Source: Mycobacterium interjectum (GTDB taxonomy: Bacteria > Actinomycetota > Actinomycetes > Mycobacteriales > Mycobacteriaceae). Taken from it: 64,000 nucleotides of DNA. A model generated the notes under the pieces. That model saw only the letters and a program-made list of their open reading frames with translations. It did not search any database and was not told where the DNA came from. Where the stretch lies: contig LQPB01000076.1 in the NCBI GenBank assembly GCA_002102225.1, positions 62,001 through 126,000 on the forward strand, given 5' to 3'. This document shows, piece by piece, positions 9,118-17,896 of the stretch; the first letter of the stretch is position 1, and every line of letters begins with the position of its first letter. A program made the translations under genes and the position numbers.

Positions 9118-10211
9118 AGCGCCAGCTGCTTTCCGCCAGCGCCCGGGTCGATCGACCAGCGCCCGTCGAGCTGGGGATATGCCCGCCGGACCTCGTCGTA
9201 GAGATCGGGCAGCGTCAGCATGACGCGGTCGGGATCGGCCGCGACGAGCTGCTCGGGCGAGATGATCGCGACGTCCGTCCCGGGAATTCGGCGGCCCTGC
9301 TTCGCCGGCGACGCGTCGGCCACGGCCTGCAGCAGGCGCCGGTCGACGCCCGCGAGGCTGAACAACGACACCACCCGGGAGCCGGCGCCGTACCCGTACA
9401 CGGTGCGGCGGTCGGTTGCCTGCGCCAGCAGCCAGTCGCGCAGCCGGGCGGCGTGCTGCTCGGCGGCGCACTGCAGGCGCCCCACGACGGCCGGGTCGGT
9501 GATGCCGAAGGCCCGCTCCCGCCGCAGGATGTCCTCGGCGCGCTCGTCGGGCTCGGCGCCGCCGTGCACGGCGGCGATCAACACCGTGCCGCCGTAGAGA
9601 TCGAACTCCCACGCCGAGGCCACGCTCATCCCGGTCGCGGCGAGCAGCGTCCGTATCGCGGTCAGCGAATAGTAGGCAAAGTGGCCGTGGCGCAGCGCAT
9701 TCCATTGGCCCTGGCCCAGGATCGTCAGCAGCGAGTGAAATTGCAGCAGCAGCACCCCATCCGGCGCGGTGGCCTGCGCGCGGACCTCGAAGGCCCGCCT
9801 CTGGTCAGGCTCGTGCATGATGCCGAACGAGTCGAGCACGACATCGGCGCGCTGCGCCGCCGCGAAACCGCGGTCGGCCAGCAGCGGCAGCCACGTCCCG
9901 CCGTGCGGGCTGCCGAATTCGCGCACGGTCGACCCGCGCAGCCAGCCCGCGTCGGCCACTCGCCGGACGGCCTCGGCCGCCTGCTCACGCAGGGCCTGCG
10001 GCTCGATGCCCCGCGGCTCGGCGGCCACCGTGTCATCGTGGGCCAGCTGGGCCAGGCCGCAGCGGGTGCACAGGTCCATCGCGAGCGGATGAGACGACTC
10101 CTCCGGGCGCACCGGCTCGGCGACCGGGGGAAACTCGTCGCCGGCCGGCACCGTCCCCAGGTCGAGGACCCGGCGAAGGTCGGTGCCGCAGCACGCCCGG
10201 CAGGTGCTCAT
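9114..10211 (-). CDS. Degenerate sugar C-methyltransferase paralog
   Basis: Protein of 365 residues with the three-part build of NDP-sugar C-methyltransferases: an N-terminal zinc knuckle (Cys 4, 7, 48, 51), a central Rossmann-like region and a C-terminal domain (TVYGYGAGSRVVSLF). The SAM loop is changed: where the neighbour has VEVASNDGYLL, this one has VREFGSPHGGTWLPLL. The catalytic YHEH of the family is replaced by RHGH (residues 174-177), losing the Tyr and Glu. It is therefore likely to be inactive, altered in reaction, or a partner of the intact paralog encoded directly upstream, with which it shares a 4-base overlap. The family assignment is good, the function is open. Confidence 0.8.
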   Translation of the reverse strand: MSTCRACCGTDLRRVLDLGTVPAGDEFPPVAEPVRPEESSHPLAMDLCTRCGLAQLAHDDTVAAEPRGIEPQALREQAAEAVRRVADAGWLRGSTVREFGSPHGGTWLPLLADRGFAAAQRADVVLDSFGIMHEPDQRRAFEVRAQATAPDGVLLLQFHSLLTILGQGQWNALRHGHFAYYSLTAIRTLLAATGMSVASAWEFDLYGGTVLIAAVHGGAEPDERAEDILRRERAFGITDPAVVGRLQCAAEQHAARLRDWLLAQATDRRTVYGYGAGSRVVSLFSLAGVDRRLLQAVADASPAKQGRRIPGTDVAIISPEQLVAADPDRVMLTLPDLYDEVRRAYPQLDGRWSIDPGAGGKQLAL

Positions 10212-11449
10212 CGCCGCACACTACCGATTTCTGCGGTGTGCAGAGTCGGAAGCGGGAAGACCAACTGGCCGCCCCAGTCGGCGATGTAGCCGAGCTGCTC
10301 GGTCAGCTCCTTTTCGAGGTTCCACGGCAACGCCACCACCACGTCCGGGCGGTCGACGGCGATGCGCTCGGGCTGGTGGATCGGGATCCGGGTTCCCGGC
10401 GTGAACCGGCCGTGCTTGTAGGGGTTGCGATCGACGGTGTACTCGAGCAGGTCGGTGCGGATCCCGCAGTAGTTGAGCAACGTGTTGCCCTTGCCCGGCG
10501 CGCCGTAGCCGACCACCCGTTTGCCGTCGGCGCGGCACTGCAGCAGGAAGCGCAGCAGCTCCTGCCGGATGGCCTCGGTCCGCGGACGCAGTTGCAGATA
10601 ACCGTCGACGTGGTGCAGCCCGGCCGCCTCCTCGAGGCGCATCACCTTCTCCACCCGTTCCGTCGGCTTTCCGGCGATCTCCGCCGACCGGGCCCACACG
10701 CGGATGGACCCGCCGTGGGTGGGCAGCAGCTCCACGTCGACCACGGCCAGCCCCGCAGTGGCCAGGGCGCAGATCGCCGAAAACAGCGTGTAGTACTGGA
10801 AGTGCTCGTGGTAGATCGTGTCGAACTGTCCGAGCCGCACCAGGTTGAGCGCGTGGTGCACCTCGATGCTCAGCCAGCCGTCGTCGTCCATCAGCATCCG
10901 CAGGGACCGGGTGAAGCCGCGCAGATCGGGAATGTGGGCGTAGACGTTGTTCGCGACGACCAGGTTGGCCGGACCGTGTTCGTTGCGGACCTTCGCCGCG
11001 ATCTCCTCGTTCAAAAACGCCGTCACCGTGGGCACATTGCGCTCGCGGGCGGCCGCGCCGACGTTCGCCGACGGCTCGATGCCCAGGCACGGGACGCCCG
11101 CCGCGACGACGTGCTGCAACAGGTAGCCGTCATTGCTGGCGACCTCGACCACGCGCGAGTCGGATCCGAGCCCGAGCCGCCGGATGGCGCCGTCGACGAA
11201 GTCCTTGGCGTGCTGCACCCAGCTGTCCGAATACGAAGCGAAGTAGGCGTATTCGGTGAAGGTGTCCTCGGGCGTGATCAGCGCCGGTATCTGCAGCAGC
11301 AGGCAGTCCGCGCACAGCCGCAGGTGCAGCGGGAAGGTCGGCTCCGGCAGATCGATCTCGTCGGCCGCAAGGAACTTCTCACACGGGGGAGTGGCGCCGA
11401 GATCCAGCACGCTGACCAAGCGGTCCGAATCACACAACCGACAAAGCAT
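10208..11449 (-). CDS. NDP-sugar C-methyltransferase (TylC3/TcaB9 type)
   Basis: SAM-dependent enzyme of 413 residues, expected to put a methyl branch on carbon 3 of a 4-keto-6-deoxysugar nucleotide. Visible: zinc ligands Cys 3, 6, 46 and 49, SAM loop VEVASNDGYL at about 101-110, NNVYAHIPD at about 167-175, catalytic YHEH at 213-216, and the C-terminal domain with VVGYGAPGKGNTLL. Length and motifs agree with the family. ATG 11449 is preferred because it opens directly on the zinc-binding segment; it overlaps the end of the upstream monooxygenase gene by 20 bp. A branched deoxysugar in the polymer is implied. Confidence 0.9.
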   Translation of the reverse strand: MLCRLCDSDRLVSVLDLGATPPCEKFLAADEIDLPEPTFPLHLRLCADCLLLQIPALITPEDTFTEYAYFASYSDSWVQHAKDFVDGAIRRLGLGSDSRVVEVASNDGYLLQHVVAAGVPCLGIEPSANVGAAARERNVPTVTAFLNEEIAAKVRNEHGPANLVVANNVYAHIPDLRGFTRSLRMLMDDDGWLSIEVHHALNLVRLGQFDTIYHEHFQYYTLFSAICALATAGLAVVDVELLPTHGGSIRVWARSAEIAGKPTERVEKVMRLEEAAGLHHVDGYLQLRPRTEAIRQELLRFLLQCRADGKRVVGYGAPGKGNTLLNYCGIRTDLLEYTVDRNPYKHGRFTPGTRIPIHQPERIAVDRPDVVVALPWNLEKELTEQLGYIADWGGQLVFPLPTLHTAEIGSVRR

Positions 11450-12878
11450 CTGACTCCCGATCCTCCCTGGCGGCGCTGTCCACGACGGCCGAGACGTCCG
11501 CGAGATGCCGCGCCCGCCGCCGCGTGCCGTCGTAAAGCAATTTGCCGAGCCCATTTTGGTACAGCCACAGGCTGTTCTGTTGGCCGGCGAAGGATTCCTC
11601 TCCGGCCATCGCGCCCCACGGCCGGAACCCGCTGCCCAGCCCGACGCCGAAGACGCCCGGGACCGGTGTGCCGTCTTCGGCCAGCAGCCGGGCGTCCGGC
11701 GCGACCGCTGGGCCACGTCGCGCCAGCGGTACCCGGGCGCCGCGCGCGTCGTAGATGGGAAGCGTGGCAAGGCGATATCCCAGCGCCGGAACGATGAGAT
11801 CGCAGTCCGAGAGGAGCCGCAGCAGGTCCGCGCGTGGCAGGCCGCCGATCGGCAAGGCCACGACGCGGTCGTCGCGTTCGGTGCCGGGCTTGCGGTGCAG
11901 GCGGCGCCACACCTCCCGGCCGTCGCCCTTCAGCCCGCCCAGCCGATGCACGCCGCCGGTGGCTGCGCACACGTCGGATTCGGAGAACTCGTAAAAGTCG
12001 ACGTGGGCGGCGGCGCGCGACGGGTAGTTGGGGCGCGGTTCGCTGCGATGCAGGATCTGCACACCGTGCGTGCCGAAGCTATGAGCCGAAACACGCTCCA
12101 GCAGAAGCCAAGCCGCCGAGAACGCGCTGTGCGCGCCGCCCAGGATGACCACGCGCGGGCTGCCGGGAGCGCGCGCCAGCCGGCGCGCCACTTCCTGCAC
12201 GCCGCCGCGGCTGAGCAGCCGGTGGCTGGACACGATCTTGTCCCGCCAGTGCCCCAGGTGAACGCCGGGTGCCACCTCGATCTCCGACCACGACGCGTTC
12301 GGGCGCCCACCGAGCGCCACGACCGCACTGGCGGCGCGGACCACCACCCGCCGCCCGTCCGTCGCGGTGGTGACGACCGCGACCGAGCCGTCGGCCTGCA
12401 GCCGTATCGCCTCGGCGCGGGTCGCGGTGAAGGCGCGGCTGTTGGGGTGCCGGCCGAATTCGGTCAGCATGGCCGCCCCCAAGCGACGCTCGAAACGGCC
12501 GACCAATTCCAAACTCGGGTGCGCGGCGCGGAAGCTTTCCAGTTCTGCCGCAACGGGATCGGTCCTCAGGTCGGCGAGAAAGGGCGCGCAGTCCGGGCCG
12601 TCCAGGCATTCCAGGAAGGAAGTGCCGCGCGAGTCGGCGTTCAGCGGGAATTGGTCGAGCGAACCGCCCAGCTCCTCCGCCTGCTCGACCAGCGCGACGC
12701 CGCTGTCCAGCCACGCGCCCAGCCGGCCGTGCCGCGCCGCCCAGACAAGCGGCCCGGTCCCGGCCGGGCCGCCGCCCAGGATCACCGTCTCGTACAACGG
12801 CGTTCGTTCGGGGGCGGCCGCCCGCCCGTGTCCCCGCCCGCGCAGGGGAGACTTCCACGCCGTTCGCAGACCGCTCAC
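11430..12878 (-). CDS. FAD-dependent monooxygenase, N-hydroxylase-like
   Basis: Protein of 482 residues with two dinucleotide-binding sites: FAD site ILGGGPAGTG (about 33-42) and NAD(P)H site VVILGGAHSAFSAAW (about 243-257). The second site sitting in mid-protein, plus the C-terminal ATG-like region, recalls SidA/IucD-type N-hydroxylating flavoenzymes, but similarity is only by pattern. The start GTG 12878 overlaps the stop of the upstream glycosyltransferase (GTGA). In a sugar cluster it might oxidise an amino group or a carbon of the sugar; no aminotransferase gene is nearby, so the substrate is unclear. Other flavin disulfide-reductase-like roles remain possible. Confidence 0.75.
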   Translation of the reverse strand: MSGLRTAWKSPLRGRGHGRAAAPERTPLYETVILGGGPAGTGPLVWAARHGRLGAWLDSGVALVEQAEELGGSLDQFPLNADSRGTSFLECLDGPDCAPFLADLRTDPVAAELESFRAAHPSLELVGRFERRLGAAMLTEFGRHPNSRAFTATRAEAIRLQADGSVAVVTTATDGRRVVVRAASAVVALGGRPNASWSEIEVAPGVHLGHWRDKIVSSHRLLSRGGVQEVARRLARAPGSPRVVILGGAHSAFSAAWLLLERVSAHSFGTHGVQILHRSEPRPNYPSRAAAHVDFYEFSESDVCAATGGVHRLGGLKGDGREVWRRLHRKPGTERDDRVVALPIGGLPRADLLRLLSDCDLIVPALGYRLATLPIYDARGARVPLARRGPAVAPDARLLAEDGTPVPGVFGVGLGSGFRPWGAMAGEESFAGQQNSLWLYQNGLGKLLYDGTRRRARHLADVSAVVDSAAREDRESDALSVV

Positions 12879-14887
12879 AGCACGGCCTCGATCGCGTGGA
12901 GGTAGTCGTCGGTCATCGCCTCGACCGTGTAGCGCCGGCGCATGCGCTCGTGGCCGCGGCGCCCCACCGAGGGCAGCGCCGCGGGGTCGGAAAGGATCTC
13001 CGCGAGCCGCTCGTGCCAGGCCGGCACGGACGCGGGCTCGACAACATAGCCCGCATTTCCGAAGTCCAGCATCTCCGGGACGGCGCAAATCGCCGACGCC
13101 GCAACCGGTACCGCCCGGGCCATCGCCTCGAGGATCGCCAGGGGGAACGCCTCGGAGCGGCTCGGCACGCACAGCAGGTCGGCCTCGGCCAGCGCCGGAC
13201 CCGGTCCGGCCGACCAGCCGCGCCAGTGCACCCGGTCGCGCAACGCGGTGGGGGTGCGCGCTTGCAGCCTCTCGCGGTCGGGGCCGTCACCGAAGATGGA
13301 GAGCTGCCAAGGCATGTCGGTGAGGCCGTCGAGCGCCTCGATCAGCAGGTGCGGGTTCTTGTGTTCGACGATGCGCGAGAGCATCACCAGGTTCAGCGGC
13401 TCACCCGCGGCGCGGGTCCGGGCCGCCGGCTCATCGGCCACGGCGACGCCGTTGGGCGCGATGAACCGGCGCTCGCCGAGTTGATGATGCTCGGTCAGCA
13501 TCTCCCAATGGCGCCGCGCCAGAACGACGAACGCGTCGCAGCGGCGCATCGCGGCGGCCAGCGGCCGCGAGTAGATGGGTCGGTCGGGTTCCGGCGGAAC
13601 GTGCGGCGCGACCAGCCAGCGCCGGTCGGCGCCCGCGGCCCGCCACAAGGTCGCGAACCCCGTCTCGGTGTTGGTGTCGCCGCTGATCAGCACCGCGGGC
13701 CCGCCGGGAAGGTCGACGGCCGGCGCCCACCACGGCTGGCGCACCACCCGGACGCTGTGCGGGATCTCCCTGATCAGCGGTCCGAACCGTTGCATGCAGA
13801 CAATGGTGACGGGGTAGCCCCGGCGATCCAATTCGGTTGCCAGTAGCGCCTTTTGACGCTCCGCCCCGCCATAGACCAGGCGGTTGGTGGTGATCACGAT
13901 CGCCGGCTTCGCGGTTCGGCGGGAGGCGGTCAAGGCCCGCCGGCGCACGTCGCGCTTCGACCGCTGCATCCGCTCCAGCACCGTGGTGCCGGCCAGATAG
14001 GCATCGGCGTGGTGCACGCCGTGCTGGTGTTCGAGCAGCAGCGCGATGTTGGCGCGCAGCAGGTCCCGATTGCGGCGCCGCTCGGGGGTCGAGACCTCGG
14101 CGCCGTGCGCGGCGTCGGGCTCCTGCGATTGGGTCGCGGCCGCCGGGTTGCCGTGGTCGATGTCGGTTTCGTGGGCGAGCAGGATGCGCCAGCCCGACGC
14201 GGTCGCCCGGGCCTGCCAATCGGTTTCCTCCCCGTAGAGGAAGAACTCCTCGTCGAAGCCGCCGATCTCGTTCCAGGCCGCACGGTTGATCGCCAGGCAG
14301 GCACCGCCCACGTAGCCGTCGATACTCTCCAATTCGTCGGGCTGACGCGCGTACAGGTGTGAAATCGGCGTGCCGCGCAGGCGATCCGAATAGCCGGCGG
14401 CCGCGACCAGCGCCCGGCTCAGGGTCCGGCGCCGCGTCGCGATGTCCCACCGCGCCGGCCCGGGCGCCCCGTCGTCGTGCACCATGGGCGATACCGCGGC
14501 GACCTTCGCCTGGAGCAGCAATTCCCGCGTGCGCGCGAGCGGCCCCTGCAACCGGGCATCGGCGTTGAGCAGCAGCAGATCTGCGTCGGCGGGGGTGTGC
14601 TCCACCAGGGCGTTGAATGCCGCGGCGAAGCCGAGGTTGACCCGACCCAGCACCCAGTGCACCCCGGGGTGCCGCGCGGCCAGCTCGTCGCGACCGGGAT
14701 ACTCGTCGCCGCTGTTCTCATAGACGTACACCGGCAGCTCGGGCAGGTGCTCGGCGACGCTGGCCAGGCACTGCTCGACCAGGTCATGGCTCTTGTAGGT
14801 GACGATCATCACCACCATGGGCCGACCGGACCTGGTGAGCGGGCCGACCGGGCGTTTCAGGTATGCCCGGTCCAATTCGCGTGTCAT
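12875..14887 (-). CDS. Two-module glycosyltransferase, GT2 fused to GT4
   Basis: Protein of 670 residues with two catalytic modules. The first (about 20-300) is a GT-A, rhamnosyltransferase-like family 2 domain: VVMIVTYKSHDLVEQCL, LLLLNADARL as the DXD-type segment, and GFDEEFFLYGEETDW. The second (about 335-665) is a GT-B family 4 domain: TTNRLVYGGAERQKALL, NLVMLSRIVEHKNPHLLIEA and CVPSRSEAFPLAILEAMARA. One polypeptide could add two consecutive sugars. ATG 14887 overlaps the stop of the flippase gene (ATGA); the longer open frame upstream is read-through. Donors cannot be told from sequence. Confidence 0.9.
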   Translation of the reverse strand: MTRELDRAYLKRPVGPLTRSGRPMVVMIVTYKSHDLVEQCLASVAEHLPELPVYVYENSGDEYPGRDELAARHPGVHWVLGRVNLGFAAAFNALVEHTPADADLLLLNADARLQGPLARTRELLLQAKVAAVSPMVHDDGAPGPARWDIATRRRTLSRALVAAAGYSDRLRGTPISHLYARQPDELESIDGYVGGACLAINRAAWNEIGGFDEEFFLYGEETDWQARATASGWRILLAHETDIDHGNPAAATQSQEPDAAHGAEVSTPERRRNRDLLRANIALLLEHQHGVHHADAYLAGTTVLERMQRSKRDVRRRALTASRRTAKPAIVITTNRLVYGGAERQKALLATELDRRGYPVTIVCMQRFGPLIREIPHSVRVVRQPWWAPAVDLPGGPAVLISGDTNTETGFATLWRAAGADRRWLVAPHVPPEPDRPIYSRPLAAAMRRCDAFVVLARRHWEMLTEHHQLGERRFIAPNGVAVADEPAARTRAAGEPLNLVMLSRIVEHKNPHLLIEALDGLTDMPWQLSIFGDGPDRERLQARTPTALRDRVHWRGWSAGPGPALAEADLLCVPSRSEAFPLAILEAMARAVPVAASAICAVPEMLDFGNAGYVVEPASVPAWHERLAEILSDPAALPSVGRRGHERMRRRYTVEAMTDDYLHAIEAVL

Positions 14888-16374
14888 GCCACCGCCCCCC
14901 TTTGGCGCAGTGCGGTCAATTGAGTGCGCAACGACGACCAGGTGAACGGACCGACCGTCACGCTGGTGACCAGGTACACGGCGGCGGCGGCGGTCACGAC
15001 CAGCGCCACGTGGTAGCCCGCCAGGAGCAGCGCCACCGCGACGCAGGCGCCCGTGGGCACCAGCAGCCGAAGCAAAAACGCCACCGGCGTGCGGTAGTCG
15101 CACGCGCGGCGCAGCCACCAGCTGGCGATCACCATGCCGAACAACTCGGTGCCCACCAACGCAAGTCCGGCACCCACCGCGCCGAATGGCTTGTCCAGCA
15201 GGAGGTTCAGCACGATGTTGAATGCCAGTGTGGCGATGGACAGCCGGAACAAGAACTTCTGCTGGTGGCAGGCGAACAGGCCCTGGCCGAGGGTGCCGGT
15301 GACGAAACGCAGTGCGACGGCGACGAAGAGCATCGCGAGTGCGGGTGCGCCGCGCTCCACGAACTCGCGCGCGCCGAACAACTCGATCAGGGGGCGCGCC
15401 AGCAACGCGCCGACGACGGCGACCGGGACGCCCACGAAATACATCAGCTCGACGCAGCGCCGCAGGAAGGCGCTGAATGCCTCGACGCTGCGCGAGAACA
15501 GCTCGGTGGCCGTCGACAGGGTCGCCTTGAGGAAGAACATCGAGACCACCAGGGTGTTGAACGCGACCGTGTAGGCCAGCCCGTAGACCCCGACCTCGGA
15601 GTGTGTGCTGACCTTCGACAGGATGACGCCGTCGGTGCGCCAGTACAGGACGCCGACCACGGCCACACCGATCGGAAAGATGCTCTCCCGCAACAGGTCC
15701 GCGACTTCACGCGGTGCGAAAATCGGACGCAATGAAATGTGCCGCGCCGCCGCGCTGCCCTGGATGAGCAGCTGCAGCGCCGGGGGGATGAGCTGTGCGA
15801 CCGCGAACCAGACGACGTCGGCGCGGATGGCCACCAGGTAACTGACCATCGCCAGCGTGCCCAGCCGGCCCGCGACGTCGGACATCGCCACCGCCGAAAA
15901 GCGGACAAGGGACAAGAACACCGGCTCGAACCGCGTCGTCATCGTCAGCATCAACAGCTGGCCGGAGAGCACCACCAGCATGACCCGCACGTCGGCGTCG
16001 CGATAAAGCAGCAGACCCGTGCCGGCCGCCGCCGCCGCGAGCGGAAGGCAGTACACCAGCGAAAGGCCGCTGTTGACGCGGACCAGCCGCTCCAGGTCGC
16101 CGGTGCCGGAGGTGACCCGGCGCACGATGACGGTGCCGATGCCGAGATCGGCCAGGCTGGCCCACATTCCGACGAAGGCCACCGCGATGGTGAGCTGCCC
16201 GTAGCGCCCCGGGCCGAGGTAGCGGGCGGTCATCGCGACCGACACCACCGAGGCCAGCATCCCCAGCGCGCGGCAGATCAGTTGGATGGAAAACGCGTGC
16301 GCGATCCGCGACCGCGGCACCGAGGCGACGGCCGGTTCCGCCACGGCCGGCTCAATCGTGGTCTCGCGCACCAT
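14884..16374 (-). CDS. Wzx-type polysaccharide flippase (MATE/MOP superfamily)
   Basis: Integral membrane protein of 496 residues with about 12-14 hydrophobic segments and the polysaccharide-transporter pattern: early RALGMLASVVSVAMTARYLG, then LADLGIGTVIVRRV. Expected to flip undecaprenyl- or decaprenyl-linked repeat units across the cytoplasmic membrane. ATG 16374 shares one base with the stop of the upstream phosphoglycosyl transferase gene (TGATG). Its partners in the operon are the polymerase at 4979 and the Wzz-kinase at 6439. Mycobacteria have an unrelated-context MurJ homologue; the gene setting makes a polysaccharide role much more likely here. Confidence 0.88.
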   Translation of the reverse strand: MVRETTIEPAVAEPAVASVPRSRIAHAFSIQLICRALGMLASVVSVAMTARYLGPGRYGQLTIAVAFVGMWASLADLGIGTVIVRRVTSGTGDLERLVRVNSGLSLVYCLPLAAAAAGTGLLLYRDADVRVMLVVLSGQLLMLTMTTRFEPVFLSLVRFSAVAMSDVAGRLGTLAMVSYLVAIRADVVWFAVAQLIPPALQLLIQGSAAARHISLRPIFAPREVADLLRESIFPIGVAVVGVLYWRTDGVILSKVSTHSEVGVYGLAYTVAFNTLVVSMFFLKATLSTATELFSRSVEAFSAFLRRCVELMYFVGVPVAVVGALLARPLIELFGAREFVERGAPALAMLFVAVALRFVTGTLGQGLFACHQQKFLFRLSIATLAFNIVLNLLLDKPFGAVGAGLALVGTELFGMVIASWWLRRACDYRTPVAFLLRLLVPTGACVAVALLLAGYHVALVVTAAAAVYLVTSVTVGPFTWSSLRTQLTALRQRGAVA

Positions 16375-17879
16375 CAGTAGGCCCCGTCGCTCGACATGAC
16401 GGCCTTGAGCGTGCGGGCGATGATCATCAGGTCGCCGGCCATCGACCAGTTGTCGACGTACGACAGGTCGAGCCGCACCGAGTCTTCCCACGACAGGTCC
16501 GAACGACCGCTGACCTGCCACAGCCCGGTGACCCCCGGCTTGACCAGCAGCCTGCGTTTGACCTGCCCGTCGTAGTTCTCTACCTCGCGCCGCAACGGTG
16601 GCCGCGGTCCGACGACGCTCATGTCCTGCTTGAGCACGTTGATGAATTGCGGCAACTCGTCGATGCTGAACCGGCGAAGTATTCTGCCGACGGGGGTGAC
16701 CCGCGGGTCCCGGCGGATCTTGAAGAGCATGCCACCGGCGCCCTCGTTGAGCGGCAGCAGGCGCTCGATTTGGGTGTCGGCGCCGTCCACCATCGTCCGG
16801 AACTTGAGCATCGTGAAGGGCTTGCCGTCCAGGCCGATGCGTTCGGCGCGGTAGAAGACCGGCCCCTTGCTCGTCGCCTTGATCCAGATGGCCGCCGCGA
16901 TGAGCACCGGCGCGGTGGCGACGAGCGCGGCCAGCGAGAAGCAGAAGTCGAAGGCGCGCTTCTGAAACCGCTGAGTCCCTTCGTATTGCGGCTTCTCGAC
17001 GTGCAACAGCGGAAATCCCGCGATCGGCTTCAGGGTCAACCGCGGGCCGGCGACGTCGACCACCCCGGGCGACACCACGAGGTCGACGTCCATCGTCTCC
17101 AACCGCCACATCAGGTCCCGGATCCCGTGGACGCCGAAATGCTCGGTTCGCGTCACGGCCACGGTGTCCGCGCCGCAACACGAGATCGCCGCCACCGCGC
17201 GGGTCTCGTCCCCGAGGATCGCGATCTCTTGGCCCTGGACCGTCAAGGTTTCGCCGCGGGGCGGGCCGTAACCCGGGATGCACACCCCGACCACCACGTA
17301 ACCGTCGTTCGGGTTGCGGATCAGCTCACCGGCGAAATGCGTGACGCCCGACCGGTCGCCGATCGCCAAAACCATGGTCTGGCATTCGCCGTGCGCCCGT
17401 TTGCGCCAGACATGCTTGCGCCACAGGCTGCGGCTCGCCAACAGTCCGATGGTGCCGGCGGGAAGCGCGACCGCCAGATAGCCGCGCGCCAGCTCGATCT
17501 TGGCAAGCAGCGTGACCATGGCGATGAACCCGAACGTCCAGAAGGACGCGCTGGCGATGCGCCGGTACTCGTCGATTCCGGCGCCGATGATTCGCGTCGA
17601 TCGGGTCTGAAACATCGACAGGGACGAAAGCCATAGCGCCGCAAAGAGAGCCGAGAGCAACGTCATCACGGGGCCTGGGTATCCCGACGTGTTCGGCGTG
17701 TCCCCGAACCGGACGAACTGGGCGAGTGCAACCGCCGCGCACACGATCGCCGTGTCGGTGACGCGCAGCCGGGCCGAGTACGTCTGCTGCCAGCGCGAAA
17801 CGCCCTTGGAGTGCGGCACACGCACGGCCTGCGCCCGAAGCGGCGGTACACCGCTGTCGGCTCTAAGGGTTGTCGTCAT
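16374..17879 (-). CDS. Initiating polyprenyl phosphoglycosyl transferase (WcaJ/CpsE type)
   Basis: Starts repeat-unit synthesis by moving a sugar-1-phosphate onto the lipid carrier. The 501 residues show several N-terminal membrane segments (about 40-160), a CoA-binding-like Rossmann region (about 175-300) and the C-terminal catalytic domain: KRAFDFCFSLAAL, GPVFYRAERIGLDGKPFTML, LKFRTMVDGAD, the DE dyad in SIDELPQFINVL, VVGPRPP and KPGVTGLWQVSGRSD. All key segments are intact. ATG 17879 is the first in-frame Met after the upstream gene's stop at 17897, leaving 17 nt. This gene defines the cluster as lipid-linked heteropolysaccharide synthesis. Confidence 0.94.
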   Translation of the reverse strand: MTTTLRADSGVPPLRAQAVRVPHSKGVSRWQQTYSARLRVTDTAIVCAAVALAQFVRFGDTPNTSGYPGPVMTLLSALFAALWLSSLSMFQTRSTRIIGAGIDEYRRIASASFWTFGFIAMVTLLAKIELARGYLAVALPAGTIGLLASRSLWRKHVWRKRAHGECQTMVLAIGDRSGVTHFAGELIRNPNDGYVVVGVCIPGYGPPRGETLTVQGQEIAILGDETRAVAAISCCGADTVAVTRTEHFGVHGIRDLMWRLETMDVDLVVSPGVVDVAGPRLTLKPIAGFPLLHVEKPQYEGTQRFQKRAFDFCFSLAALVATAPVLIAAAIWIKATSKGPVFYRAERIGLDGKPFTMLKFRTMVDGADTQIERLLPLNEGAGGMLFKIRRDPRVTPVGRILRRFSIDELPQFINVLKQDMSVVGPRPPLRREVENYDGQVKRRLLVKPGVTGLWQVSGRSDLSWEDSVRLDLSYVDNWSMAGDLMIIARTLKAVMSSDGAY

Positions 17880-17896
17880 GCTGGCGGCTTCCTGGC

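Noticed and set aside
14884-17283. A single 799-codon protein across two genes
   Set aside because: The upstream part is an off-frame read of the phosphoglycosyl transferase gene; the flippase starts at ATG 16374.
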